Assembly (NCBI RefSeq): GCF_030604785.1
Contig: NZ_JAUVVF010000035.1
Coordinates: 1 to 38,297 of the forward strand
From: Paracoccus sp. (in: a-proteobacteria)
GTDB lineage: Bacteria > Pseudomonadota > Alphaproteobacteria > Rhodobacterales > Rhodobacteraceae
Direction of reading: 5' to 3'
DNA: 38,297 bases
The notes beneath the pieces were generated by a model. It worked only from the letters and a program-made list of their open reading frames with translations, was not told the DNA's origin and ran no database searches. Shown here in pieces: positions 16,735-23,971 of this stretch (its first letter is position 1; each line of letters starts with the position of its first letter). The position numbers and the translations under genes were made by a program.

Positions 16735-17391
16735 TCAGCGGCGGCGGTCGCGGCGGCTGCTCATCGGCTGGAAGGCCACGCCGACATGCGCCTCGCAATA
16801 GGGTTTGCCGGGCTGGCTGGGCAGGCCGCAGAACCAGAACTTGTCGGTCGCCGGATCGCCGATCGGCCATTTGCAGGTGCGTTCGGTCAGTTCCATCAGG
16901 GTCAGCTTGCGCGCGCGTTTCTCGACCTCGCGCACCGAGGCGAGGGCCTCGGGGCTGATCTCGTTGGCCGAGGGCTGCGGCGGCAGGGGCTGGCCCGCCG
17001 GCACAATGGGACGGCGCGGCGCGGGGGTGAAGGCAACCGGTTCGGCGGCGCGGGCCTCGACCTTGGGTTCGGGGCGCGGCTCGGCGCGGGCTTCGACCTT
17101 GGACTCGGGGCGCGGTTCGGCGCGCGGCTCGGCCCGGCTTTCGGCGCGGGGGGCGGCAGGTTCGGGACGGGCGGGCGCGGCCGATTCGGCGCGCGCGGCG
17201 GGCTGTTTCTGCGGCTCGGGCGCGGCTTCGGGCTGGGCCTCGTCATTGCGGTTCGACAGGCCGAGGCGATGGACCTTGCCGATCACCGCGTTGCGGGTGA
17301 CGCCGCCCAGTTCCTTGGCGATGGCGCTGGCCGACTGCCCCTCGGACCACATGCGCTTGAGCGTCTCGACACGTTCATCCGTCCAGGACAT
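16735..17391 (-). CDS. gcrA: Cell-cycle transcription regulator GcrA
   Basis: GcrA is an alphaproteobacterial cofactor that binds sigma70-RNA polymerase and CcrM-methylated GANTC sites to drive cell-cycle genes. The 218-residue protein has the N-terminal helix-turn-helix (MSWTDERVETLKRMWSEGQS, then ASAIAKELGGVTRNAVIGKV). A long Pro/Glu/Arg/Ala linker (about residues 50-140) follows, and the conserved C-terminal sigma-binding segment has CKWPIGDP, FWFCG and PYCEAH. The linker is longer than in Caulobacter and is partly built from an in-frame 36-bp DNA repeat (17048-17119). The gene is divergent from the ABC permease; a possible promoter has TTGAAT at 17498-17493 with an A/T-rich CTAAAT 16 bases downstream. 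Confidence 0.94.
   Translation of the reverse strand: MSWTDERVETLKRMWSEGQSASAIAKELGGVTRNAVIGKVHRLGLSNRNDEAQPEAAPEPQKQPAARAESAAPARPEPAAPRAESRAEPRAEPRPESKVEARAEPRPEPKVEARAAEPVAFTPAPRRPIVPAGQPLPPQPSANEISPEALASVREVEKRARKLTLMELTERTCKWPIGDPATDKFWFCGLPSQPGKPYCEAHVGVAFQPMSSRRDRRR
17048..17119 (-). repeat. Two tandem 36-bp units inside the gcrA linker
   Basis: Unit 1 (17048-17083) and unit 2 (17084-17119) differ at only a few positions. Each encodes 12 residues (EARAEPRP followed by E(P/S)KV). A partial, more diverged copy continues at 17120. Being in frame, the array changes linker length without disturbing the two functional ends of GcrA. Confidence 0.75.
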
Positions 17392-17508
17392 GGCTGCCTT
17401 TCCGGGCGGGTCTTGCCTGCCGCCCCATCTTGAAACCTGCGATTGGTCCCGCCAGAAACGGGATGCCGAGATTTAGCCGCCGACGCGCAGAAATTCAAGG
17501 ACCGCCAG

Positions 17509-18348
17509 ATGACAGCCACCAGCACCGACAAAAGCCCCCGCGCCCTGCCGCCCGCCGCGCGCGAGATGGGGGTGCGCCGCTTCGGCCGCGTGAACTGGCT
17601 GGGGCTGTGGACCCTGGCCCGGCGCGAGGTCATGCGCTTCATGGCGGTCTGGCAGCAGACGGTCTTTGCGCCCCTGATGACGGCGGGGCTGTTCGTCCTG
17701 GTCTTCGCGCTGGCTTTGGGCGGCGAGCGGCAGGTGATGGGCCTGCCCTATCTGGTCTTTCTGGGGCCGGGCATCCTGATGATGACGGTGATCCAGAACG
17801 CATTCGCCAACAGTTCCAGCTCGATCGTGGCGGCCAAGGTGCAGGGCAACATCGTCGACACGCTGATGCCGCCCCTGTCGGCGGGCGAGCTGCTGGCGGG
17901 CTATCTGGCGGGCTCTGTCGTGCGGGCGGGGCTGGTCGCGGTGGTGATCGGCGCGGGCATGATCGCGGTGACGGGGCGGGGCGTGGCGCATCCGCTCTGG
18001 GCGCTGGCCTTTGTCGTGATGGCGGCGGCGCTGATGGGGGCGCTTGGCATCCTGGCCGGGATCATGGCGCAGAAATTCGACCAGATGGCCGCGATCAGCA
18101 ATTTCATCGTCACGCCGCTGAGCTTCCTGTCGGGCACCTTCTATTCGGTGCAGGCCCTGCCCGAGCCGTTCAACACGATCTCGCACTGGAACCCGATCTT
18201 CTATCTGATCGACGGGGCGCGCTACGGCGTGACCGGGGTCAGCGATTCGCCGCCCCTGCGCGGGCTGATCGTCTGCGGCGCGGTGCTGGCCGTGGTGCTG
18301 TATCTGGCCTGGCGCTGGCTGAAGACCGGCTATCGGATGAAGCCCTAG
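17509..18348 (+). CDS. ABC-2 type transporter permease
   Basis: The 279-residue integral membrane protein of the ABC-2 permease family (NodJ/YadH-like exporters) has six helices, starting with TVFAPLMTAGLFVLVFALALG. The family region FLGPGILMMTVIQNAFANSS and the C-terminal PLSFLSGTFYSVQALPEP signature are clear. ABC-2 permeases normally work with an ATPase encoded alongside, but none is present in the window, so the partner must be elsewhere. The ATG at 17509 has AAGGA upstream; an earlier in-frame start (17443) would add an unusual lead. Substrate unknown. The stop codon shares the palindrome CTAG with the stop of the convergent DMT gene. Confidence 0.88.
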   Translation: MTATSTDKSPRALPPAAREMGVRRFGRVNWLGLWTLARREVMRFMAVWQQTVFAPLMTAGLFVLVFALALGGERQVMGLPYLVFLGPGILMMTVIQNAFANSSSSIVAAKVQGNIVDTLMPPLSAGELLAGYLAGSVVRAGLVAVVIGAGMIAVTGRGVAHPLWALAFVVMAAALMGALGILAGIMAQKFDQMAAISNFIVTPLSFLSGTFYSVQALPEPFNTISHWNPIFYLIDGARYGVTGVSDSPPLRGLIVCGAVLAVVLYLAWRWLKTGYRMKP

Positions 18349-19241
18349 CGGCGGCGCTGCCGGTCGCGCCAGACCAGCAGGCCGGCCCCCGAGACAAGCA
18401 CGGCCGCGCCGATCATGCTGACCCCGTCGGGCAGGACGCCAAAGACCCAGAGGTCGAACCCCGCCGCCCAGACCAGCGTCAGATAGAAGAACGGCGCCAC
18501 GAAGCTGGCATCCGCCCGCCGCATCGCCGCCAGGTTCAGCGCCTGCCCGCCCGCCATGATCAGCCCAAGCGCCGCCAGCGCCGCCCATTGCGCGGGATTG
18601 GGCGCGGCCCAGACCGCCAGCGCCGCCACCGTCGCGACAACCGCGCCCATGCCGTTGTTCACGATCAGGATCTGCAACCGCCCCTCGCGGCCCGTGAGGC
18701 GCTTGATGAAGATCGCCTCCAGCCCCATCGCGGCGGCGGCGCCCAAGGCCAGGAACGCGGCGGGCTGGATGGCGCCGGTCGGGCGCAGCAGGATCGCGGC
18801 GCCGATCAGGGCGATCACGGCGGCGCCCCAGCGGACCGGGCCGACACGCTCTCCCAGAAGCGGGATGGCCAGCATCATGGTGAAGACCGGCGACAGGAAG
18901 CTGATCGCGGTCGCATCGGGCAAGGGCATCTGCGCGACGGCCGCGAACATCAGCGTGATCCCGCCCCAGCCGCAGAGCGTGCGCGCCAGATGCGTCCCCC
19001 AGGCCGGGCGCGTCAGGACGGGCCGCATCACCGCCAGGGCCAGCGCGATCCCGGCCAGCGCAAAGCCGAACCGGCCGAAACTGACCATCAGCGGCGGCAG
19101 GGCGGGGCCAAGCGCGCCCGTGCCGATCGCCTTGGCGATCAGCGAGGTCGCGGCGAAAAGCGCGGTTGCCGCCACCATCAGGGCGGCGGTCACGCGGCGG
19201 TCGGGCTGATGTTCACCGGATGTTTCCATGAGCGCAGGCAT
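18345..19241 (-). CDS. EamA/DMT superfamily transporter
   Basis: The 298-residue drug/metabolite transporter-type permease has ten helices and two EamA repeats. Repeat one includes the FGRFGFALAGIALAL and MPLPDATAISFLSPVFTMML segments; repeat two includes NNGMGAVVATVAALAVW and FFYLTLVWAAGFDLWVFG. Members export amino acids or metabolites; the substrate cannot be deduced. The start is uncertain: ATG at 19241 or 19229, or a TTG at 19265. It is divergent from argD, whose proposed leader peptide and promoter lie in the gap. It ends on the stop tetranucleotide CTAG shared with the ABC permease. Confidence 0.88.
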   Translation of the reverse strand: MPALMETSGEHQPDRRVTAALMVAATALFAATSLIAKAIGTGALGPALPPLMVSFGRFGFALAGIALALAVMRPVLTRPAWGTHLARTLCGWGGITLMFAAVAQMPLPDATAISFLSPVFTMMLAIPLLGERVGPVRWGAAVIALIGAAILLRPTGAIQPAAFLALGAAAAMGLEAIFIKRLTGREGRLQILIVNNGMGAVVATVAALAVWAAPNPAQWAALAALGLIMAGGQALNLAAMRRADASFVAPFFYLTLVWAAGFDLWVFGVLPDGVSMIGAAVLVSGAGLLVWRDRQRRR

Positions 19242-19289
19242 GACCCGACCCGCCGGCAGGGTCAACCGCCCGGCAGAGGCAATTACCGC

Positions 19290-19318
19290 TTGCGTGTCGC
19301 GCCCGTCACGCGCATCTT
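19290..19318 (+). promoter_or_regulatory. Possible argD promoter placing +1 at the leader-peptide ATG
   Basis: TTGCGT (19290-19295) and CATCTT (19313-19318) are separated by 17 bases. Each matches the sigma70 consensus at three of six positions, so this is a weak prediction. The seventh base after the -10 is the A of an ATG at 19325. If used, the mRNA would be leaderless and begin with the short Arg-rich frame. Confidence 0.3.
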
Positions 19319-19324
19319 CCGGCC

Positions 19325-19360
19325 ATGAACAAGCGACGCGCCCGTATCATCCGACGCTGA
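19325..19360 (+). CDS. Putative arginine-rich leader peptide before argD
   Basis: An ATG-to-TGA frame of 11 codons encodes M-N-K-R-R-A-R-I-I-R-R, with five Arg codons (CGA, CGC, CGT, CGA, CGC). It starts 103 bases before the argD ATG. Its stop codon is the base of a hairpin: GATGCG at 19359-19364 with CGCATC at 19379-19384, extended by ACC/GGT around one bulged C. After it comes a C-rich, G-poor stretch (about 19382-19411). The arrangement is what one expects of an arginine-sensing attenuation or ribosome-stalling leader for arginine synthesis. No Shine-Dalgarno is visible, but the predicted +1 coincides with the ATG. The frame is short and Arg codons are common in GC-rich DNA, so chance remains possible. 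Confidence 0.4.
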   Translation: MNKRRARIIRR

Positions 19361-19384
19361 TGCGACCCCTCGACGGTCCGCATC
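19359..19384 (+). promoter_or_regulatory. Hairpin overlapping the leader-peptide stop, upstream of argD
   Basis: GATGCG + ACC pairs with GGT + CGCATC, one C bulged, loop CCTCGAC. A ribosome paused on the Arg codons would leave it free to form, while one at the stop codon would block it. No T-tract follows, so it is not a classical terminator. The C-rich segment after it could suit Rho loading. Confidence 0.4.
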
Positions 19385-19427
19385 CCCGCTTGCCTGCCCC
19401 TTTCCCATCGCTGCAAAGGCCCTGCCC

Positions 19428-20612
19428 ATGACCACGCCCGCGATTCCGCATGTCCTGCCGACCTATAACCGCGCCAACCTGGCCTTTGAGCGCGGCGAGG
19501 GCGCCTGGGCGATCACCGCCGACGGCACGCGCTATCTGGATCTGGGCGCGGGGATCGCCGTGAACGCGCTGGGCCACGCCCATCCGGCGCTGGTCCAGGC
19601 GCTGACCGAACAGGCCGGGCGGATCTGGCATGTCTCGAACCTCTACCAGATCCCCGAGCAGGAGCGTCTGGCCGACCTGCTGGTCGAACAGACCTTTGCC
19701 GACACGGTCTTCTTCACCAATTCCGGGACCGAGGCCGCGGAACTGGCCATCAAGATGGTCCGCAAATACTGGGACCATGCGGGCGATCCCGACCGGATCG
19801 AGATCCTGACCTTCGAGGGCGCGTTCCACGGCCGCTCGACCGGCGCCATCGCGGCGGCGGGGTCCGAGAAGATGACCAAGGGCTTCGGCCCGCTGATGCC
19901 GGGTTTCCGCACGCTGCCCTTCGGCGATCACGACGCCCTGCGCGCCGCCGCCAGCAACCGCACCGCCGCGATCATGGTTGAGCCGGTGCAGGGCGAGGGC
20001 GGCATCCGCGTGCTGCCCGATATCTGCCTCAAGGGCCTGCGCGAGATCTGCGACGCGACCGGCGCGCTGCTGGTCTTCGACGAGGTGCAATGCGGCATGG
20101 GCCGGACGGGGCGGCTGTTCGCGCATGAACATGCGGGCATCGCCCCCGACATCATGATGGTCGCCAAGGGCATCGGCGGGGGCTTTCCGCTGGGCGCGGT
20201 GCTGGCCACGGCCAAGGCGGCCTCGGGGATGGTCGCGGGCACGCATGGCTCGACCTATGGCGGCAACCCGCTGGCCTGCGCGGTCGGCGCGCGGGTGATG
20301 GAGATCGTCGCCGAGCCGGCCTTTCTGGCCGAGGTGAACCGCAAAGCCGCACTCTTCCGCCAGAAGCTGGAAGGCCTTGTCGCCGCCCATCCCGACATCT
20401 TCGAGGCCGTGCGCGGACAGGGCCTGATGCTGGGCCTGAAATGCCGCACGGCCCCGGCCGATCTGGTCCGGGCGGCCTATGACCAGCACCTGCTGACCGT
20501 GCCGGCCGCCGACAACACGCTGCGCCTTCTGCCGCCCCTGAACATCGAGGATGCCGAGATCGCCGAGGCCGTCGACCGGCTGGACCGCGCCGCAGCCAGT
20601 CTTGCCGCCTGA
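19428..20612 (+). CDS. argD: Acetylornithine aminotransferase
   Basis: ArgD is a PLP-dependent class III aminotransferase converting N-acetylglutamate semialdehyde to N-acetylornithine; many also act as succinyldiaminopimelate aminotransferase in lysine synthesis. The 394-residue protein has the FFTNSGTEAAELAIKM phosphate-binding segment, FEGAFHGRSTGAI, the LVFDEVQCGMGRTG motif with the cofactor Asp, the Schiff-base lysine in VAKGIGGGFPLGA, and THGSTYGGNPLACAV. All key residues are present. It is followed by argF, 161 bases later, so the two probably form an arginine operon. The ATG is preceded by GCAAAGGCC, a usable but weak ribosome site. Confidence 0.94.
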   Translation: MTTPAIPHVLPTYNRANLAFERGEGAWAITADGTRYLDLGAGIAVNALGHAHPALVQALTEQAGRIWHVSNLYQIPEQERLADLLVEQTFADTVFFTNSGTEAAELAIKMVRKYWDHAGDPDRIEILTFEGAFHGRSTGAIAAAGSEKMTKGFGPLMPGFRTLPFGDHDALRAAASNRTAAIMVEPVQGEGGIRVLPDICLKGLREICDATGALLVFDEVQCGMGRTGRLFAHEHAGIAPDIMMVAKGIGGGFPLGAVLATAKAASGMVAGTHGSTYGGNPLACAVGARVMEIVAEPAFLAEVNRKAALFRQKLEGLVAAHPDIFEAVRGQGLMLGLKCRTAPADLVRAAYDQHLLTVPAADNTLRLLPPLNIEDAEIAEAVDRLDRAAASLAA

Positions 20613-20773
20613 ACCGGGGGACGTGCCCGCGCGCCTGCCGCATTCTTCCTCAGGCAAAACCGGGTCGGCGCGGGGCGGCGCGACAGGCCAGCGCCCGCTG
20701 TTCCCGACCTTCCGCCCCTTGACCCCGCCCGCCGGGCAGGGCTTGCTGTCACAAAACGCTGAAAGCCGGAACG

Positions 20774-21700
20774 ATGACGCATTTTCTCGATATCCACACC
20801 ACCGACCGCGCGGCCCTGCGCGCGATCATCGACAATGCCCGCGCGATGAAGACCGCCCGTCAGGGCCGTCCGCGCGGCATGCCCGATGACGAACAGCCGC
20901 TGGCCGGCCGGATGGTGGCGCTGATCTTCGAGAAGCCCTCGACCCGGACCCGCGTCAGCTTCGACGTGGGCGTGCGGCAGATGGGCGGCCAGACGATGGT
21001 CCTGTCGGGCTCCGAGATGCAGCTTGGCCATGGCGAGACGATCGCGGACACCGCCCGCGTCCTGTCGCGCTATGTCGACCTGATCATGATACGCACCTTC
21101 GAGGAGGCGACGCTGCACGAGATGGCCGAATATGCCAGCGTGCCGGTGATCAACGGGCTGACCAACCGCACCCATCCCTGCCAGATCATGGCCGACGTGA
21201 TGACCTTCGAGGAGCATCGCGGCGACATCGCCGGCCGCAAGGTCGTGTGGTCGGGCGACGGCAACAATGTCTTTGCCAGCTTCGCCCATGCGGCGGGGCA
21301 GTTCGGCTTTGACCTGACCTTCACCGGCCCGAAACCGCTGGACCCGGAACAGGAATGGCTGGATTACGCGGCCTCGCAGGGGCGCCCCATCACCATCGAG
21401 CGCGACCCGGAACGCGCGGTGATCGGCGCCGATCTGGTCGTGACCGACACCTGGGTCAGCATGCATGACCCGCAATCGGCCAAGGAGCGCCGCCACAACC
21501 AGCTGCGCGGCTACCAGATCAACGAGGCGCTGATGGCCCGTGCGAAGCCCGATGCGCTGTTCATGCACTGCCTGCCCGCCCATCGCGAGGACGAGGTGAC
21601 GAGCGCCGTCATGGACGGTCCGAACTCGGTCATCTGGGACGAGGCCGAGAACCGCCTTCACGCGCAGAAGGCGATCATGCGGCATTGTCTGGGCGTCTGA
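20774..21700 (+). CDS. argF: Ornithine carbamoyltransferase (anabolic)
   Basis: ArgF condenses ornithine and carbamoyl phosphate to citrulline. The 308-residue enzyme has the carbamoyl-phosphate loop [16 protein letters not shown], the [11 protein letters not shown] motif, the ornithine-binding DTWVSMHD (SMG-loop region in variant form) and the catalytic [12 protein letters not shown]. Pairing with argD supports the biosynthetic role rather than the arginine deiminase pathway. The 161-base spacer before it holds TTGACC (20719-20724) but no convincing -10, so it could have an internal promoter. A short GCGCC-CC-GGCGC stem lies directly after the stop. Confidence 0.95.
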   Translation: MTHFLDIHTTDRAALRAIIDNARAMKTARQGRPRGMPDDEQPLAGRMVALIFEKPSTRTRVSFDVGVRQMGGQTMVLSGSEMQLGHGETIADTARVLSRYVDLIMIRTFEEATLHEMAEYASVPVINGLTNRTHPCQIMADVMTFEEHRGDIAGRKVVWSGDGNNVFASFAHAAGQFGFDLTFTGPKPLDPEQEWLDYAASQGRPITIERDPERAVIGADLVVTDTWVSMHDPQSAKERRHNQLRGYQINEALMARAKPDALFMHCLPAHREDEVTSAVMDGPNSVIWDEAENRLHAQKAIMRHCLGV

Positions 21701-21794
21701 GCGCCCCGGCGCGGGTTCAGGCCGGGCTGTGCGGCGACCAGAAGGGCGCCAGCACGCCGTCACGGTCGGCCGGGGTCGGGCGGCGCGCAGTGCT

Positions 21795-21823
21795 TTGACC
21801 TGCTGGCGAACCCGGCCAATACT
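21795..21823 (+). promoter_or_regulatory. Orphan sigma70-like promoter facing the coiled-coil gene from its 3' end
   Basis: TTGACC (21795-21800), a 17-base spacer and AATACT (21818-21823; four of six matches) form one of the better plus-strand promoter matches in the window. No plus-strand gene follows. A transcript would begin near 21830 with a GCGCAA/TTGCGC stem (21830-21862) and then run antisense into the minus-strand gene ending at 21871. Confidence 0.35.
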
Positions 21824-21870
21824 GCGGAGGCGCAACCGGCGGTCGGTCCTGCTTTCTTGCGCGGAGGGGA

Positions 21871-22698
21871 TCAGCTGGAGCGGAGGCGGCGGCGCAGCCA
21901 GCGCAGCGGCGCCGTCAGGCGATAGGAGCGCGAGCGGTAGAAGCGGTCAAGTTCGGCGCGCACCAGGTCGCGGTCGTGCAGGGCCTGGTCGGCCTCGGCG
22001 CGGGCGCGGTCGCGGGCGGCGCGGCTGAGCCGGATGCGGGTCTCGGCCTTTTCCAGCCGCTCGGTCAGGGCGATGGTCTGGCGGGCCATCGCCTCGAGCT
22101 CCTCGCGCCCGGCAGCGCAGCGGGCTTCCAGCAGGGCGATGGTGCGCGCATCGCGGTCGCGCGCGGCGGCGGCATCGGCGGCCAGCGCGCAGACCGCATC
22201 GAGGTCCAGAGGATCGGCGGGCGGCTGGGCCGCAAGGGCGCTGCGTTCGGCCATCAGCGCCTGTTCGAGCGCGCGCAGATCAGGATCGGCGTCGATCAGG
22301 TGGCGCGCCAGCAGGATCAGCAGCGGATCGGGCAAGGCGGGCGCTGGCAGCGGCAGGGGCGCGGCCGCAAGGCCCAGCCTGTCGGTCACCGCGCCGGGAT
22401 CGGCCAGCGCCTCTTGCGCGATCAGCAGGCGCGTCTGCGTGCGATCGGCGCGGCGGGCGGCGAGCGCGGTCTTGATCCCCTGGGCCAGGGCGGACAGGGC
22501 GGCGGGGGCCGGCATCGCGGCCAGCGCCGCAGCCAGCGACAGGACCGGCTGCCCGACGATCACGACGCGCAGATCTCCCGGCAGGGCCGATTGCGACAGC
22601 GACAGGCGCAGCGTCTCGGTCGCGTCGCTGTCATCCGCGGCGATGATCGCCGCCGGCGGTTCCAAGGGGGCGGGCGCGGAGAGGATGGGCGATGGCAC
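21871..22698 (-). CDS. Coiled-coil protein of a surface-glycan locus
   Basis: The 275-residue protein has unknown function. The N-terminal half is Ala/Leu/Pro-rich with a segment around LIAQEALADPGAVTDRLG that resembles the tail of sulfotransferase or glycosyltransferase-like proteins. From about residue 160 to 250 there is a strong coiled coil (alternating Ala, Arg, Glu, Leu). The last residues, FYRSRSYRLTAPLRWLRRR, match the SRSWRLTAPLR-type signature often found at the end of coiled coils in bacterial glycosyltransferases. This suggests a role in glycan assembly, an inference strengthened by the GT10 and GT2 genes next door. It is transcribed divergently from the GT10 gene. Confidence 0.7.
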   Translation of the reverse strand: MPSPILSAPAPLEPPAAIIAADDSDATETLRLSLSQSALPGDLRVVIVGQPVLSLAAALAAMPAPAALSALAQGIKTALAARRADRTQTRLLIAQEALADPGAVTDRLGLAAAPLPLPAPALPDPLLILLARHLIDADPDLRALEQALMAERSALAAQPPADPLDLDAVCALAADAAAARDRDARTIALLEARCAAGREELEAMARQTIALTERLEKAETRIRLSRAARDRARAEADQALHDRDLVRAELDRFYRSRSYRLTAPLRWLRRRLRSS

Positions 22699-22873
22699 GG
22701 GCGCAGCAACCTTTGCGGGCGCGGCCTGAGGCGCGCGATGGGGGACGGTGGCAGGCTTATCAAACAGCAGCGCCCTGCGACAAGGGCCTGCCGGGCGGCT
22801 GGCCTTGGCCCTGCGGCGCGGCTATGGTCGGCGCGGCCCGCTGCGGGGGCCGGGTTCAAGGGGGCGGCGGGGG

Positions 22874-23971
22874 ATGCGCGGCAGGATCAGGGTCTTCGTC
22901 TCGGGCCGCCACAAGGCGCGGATGCCGCTGAGCTATGCCGCGCTGGCGCCGCTTTTCGCGGACCGGATCGAGACGGTGGACCGGCCCGCCGAGGCCGATC
23001 TGCACCTGTTCGCGCATGTGCTGGACGTGGCCGAGGCACCGCTTGCGCTGGTCGAGGATTGGCGCAAGCGGCGCAGGCCGGTCGTGCTGCTGTCGGAAGA
23101 GCCGTTCTGGGACACGATCTGGAACCGACGCCCCACCCAGCCGCGCCGCGTCGTGGACGGGCTGCATGGCGCGTTGCCGGTGGTGCAGATCAACCACCAG
23201 ACCAGCGACGTCTTCCGGTTCGAGCAGATCCCCTATTACCTGCTGACCCATCACCGCTTTGCCACGACCTATGCGGCGCGGTTCGCGCGCAATGCGCGGC
23301 TGTCGACCTCTGCGATCCGTGCCCGCCTGAGCGCCGCGCCCTGCGATCTGTGCTTCCTGTTCGAGCGCCGCCCCGAGCCGCATCACAATGCGGGCTGGCC
23401 CGAGGCGGGTCTGTTCGGTCTCTGCGCGTGGCGGACCGCCCTGGCCGAGGCCTGCACGACCGGCCGGGTCGAGCGGCTGGGCGCAAGCTGGCAGGGTGGG
23501 CCGCCCCGGCAGGGGCTGGTGAACTGGTATGCCGACAAGATGGCGCGGCTGGACGGACATGCGCGGATCATGGGCGCGATCGAGAACACCCATCAGCCCG
23601 ATTACCTGACCGAGAAGCTGTTCGATGCGCTGGCGAACCTGTCGCTGCCGCTTTACTGGGCGCTGCCGGGCCATCGGCTGGCCGAGTTCGGCCTGCCCGA
23701 CGAGGCCTGGGTCAATCTGGCCGGGCTGGACCCTGCGGAGGCCGCGCTGCGCGTGGCCGATCTGATCGGCAGTCCGTTCAGCGATGCCCGGATCGAGGCC
23801 CTGCGCGAGGCGCAGGCGGTGCTGGCCGCGCGGCTGGGCCGCCCCGGCCCGTGGCTGGCCGAGCGCGCGCGGCTGGCGCGCGCGCTGCCCCTGGCGCTGG
23901 AGGCGGTGCTGGACGCGCCGCGCTCAGCCGATGCCGAGGCGGTCGAGCAGCGCGCCGCGATCGGCGCGTAG
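22874..23971 (+). CDS. Glycosyltransferase family 10 (fucosyltransferase-like) protein
   Basis: The 365-residue protein has a C-terminal half carrying the GT10 donor-binding signature: KMARLDGHARIMGAIENTHQ leading into PDYLTEKLFDALANLSLPLYW. This corresponds to the ENs...YvTEKl.da...iPIYwG motif of alpha-1,3-fucosyltransferases. No signal peptide or membrane segment is seen, as in bacterial GT10 enzymes acting in the cytosol on O-antigen or capsule precursors. GDP-fucose as donor is a family-level inference; GDP-fucose synthesis genes are not in the window. The frame is open upstream, but the ATG at 22874 follows a G-rich stretch (GGGGGCGGCGGGGG). Its 3' end overlaps the convergent GT2 gene by 48 bases. 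Confidence 0.8.
   Translation: MRGRIRVFVSGRHKARMPLSYAALAPLFADRIETVDRPAEADLHLFAHVLDVAEAPLALVEDWRKRRRPVVLLSEEPFWDTIWNRRPTQPRRVVDGLHGALPVVQINHQTSDVFRFEQIPYYLLTHHRFATTYAARFARNARLSTSAIRARLSAAPCDLCFLFERRPEPHHNAGWPEAGLFGLCAWRTALAEACTTGRVERLGASWQGGPPRQGLVNWYADKMARLDGHARIMGAIENTHQPDYLTEKLFDALANLSLPLYWALPGHRLAEFGLPDEAWVNLAGLDPAEAALRVADLIGSPFSDARIEALREAQAVLAARLGRPGPWLAERARLARALPLALEAVLDAPRSADAEAVEQRAAIGA

Noticed and set aside
17430..19328. Long plus-strand open frame spanning the permease and the region opposite the DMT gene
   Set aside because: Low-complexity Arg/Gly/Ala/Gln translation; both real genes are clear in other frames.
19359..19384. The argD leader hairpin as a classical intrinsic terminator
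   Set aside because: No T-tract follows the stem. Any attenuation would need Rho, ribosome stalling or translational control, so I do not list it as a terminator.
22750..22792. Hairpin GGCAGGC/GCCTGCC with inner GCCCT/AGGGC in the divergent gap before GT10, considered as a small RNA
   Set aside because: No promoter or T-tract that would delimit an RNA; likely chance pairing in GC-rich DNA.
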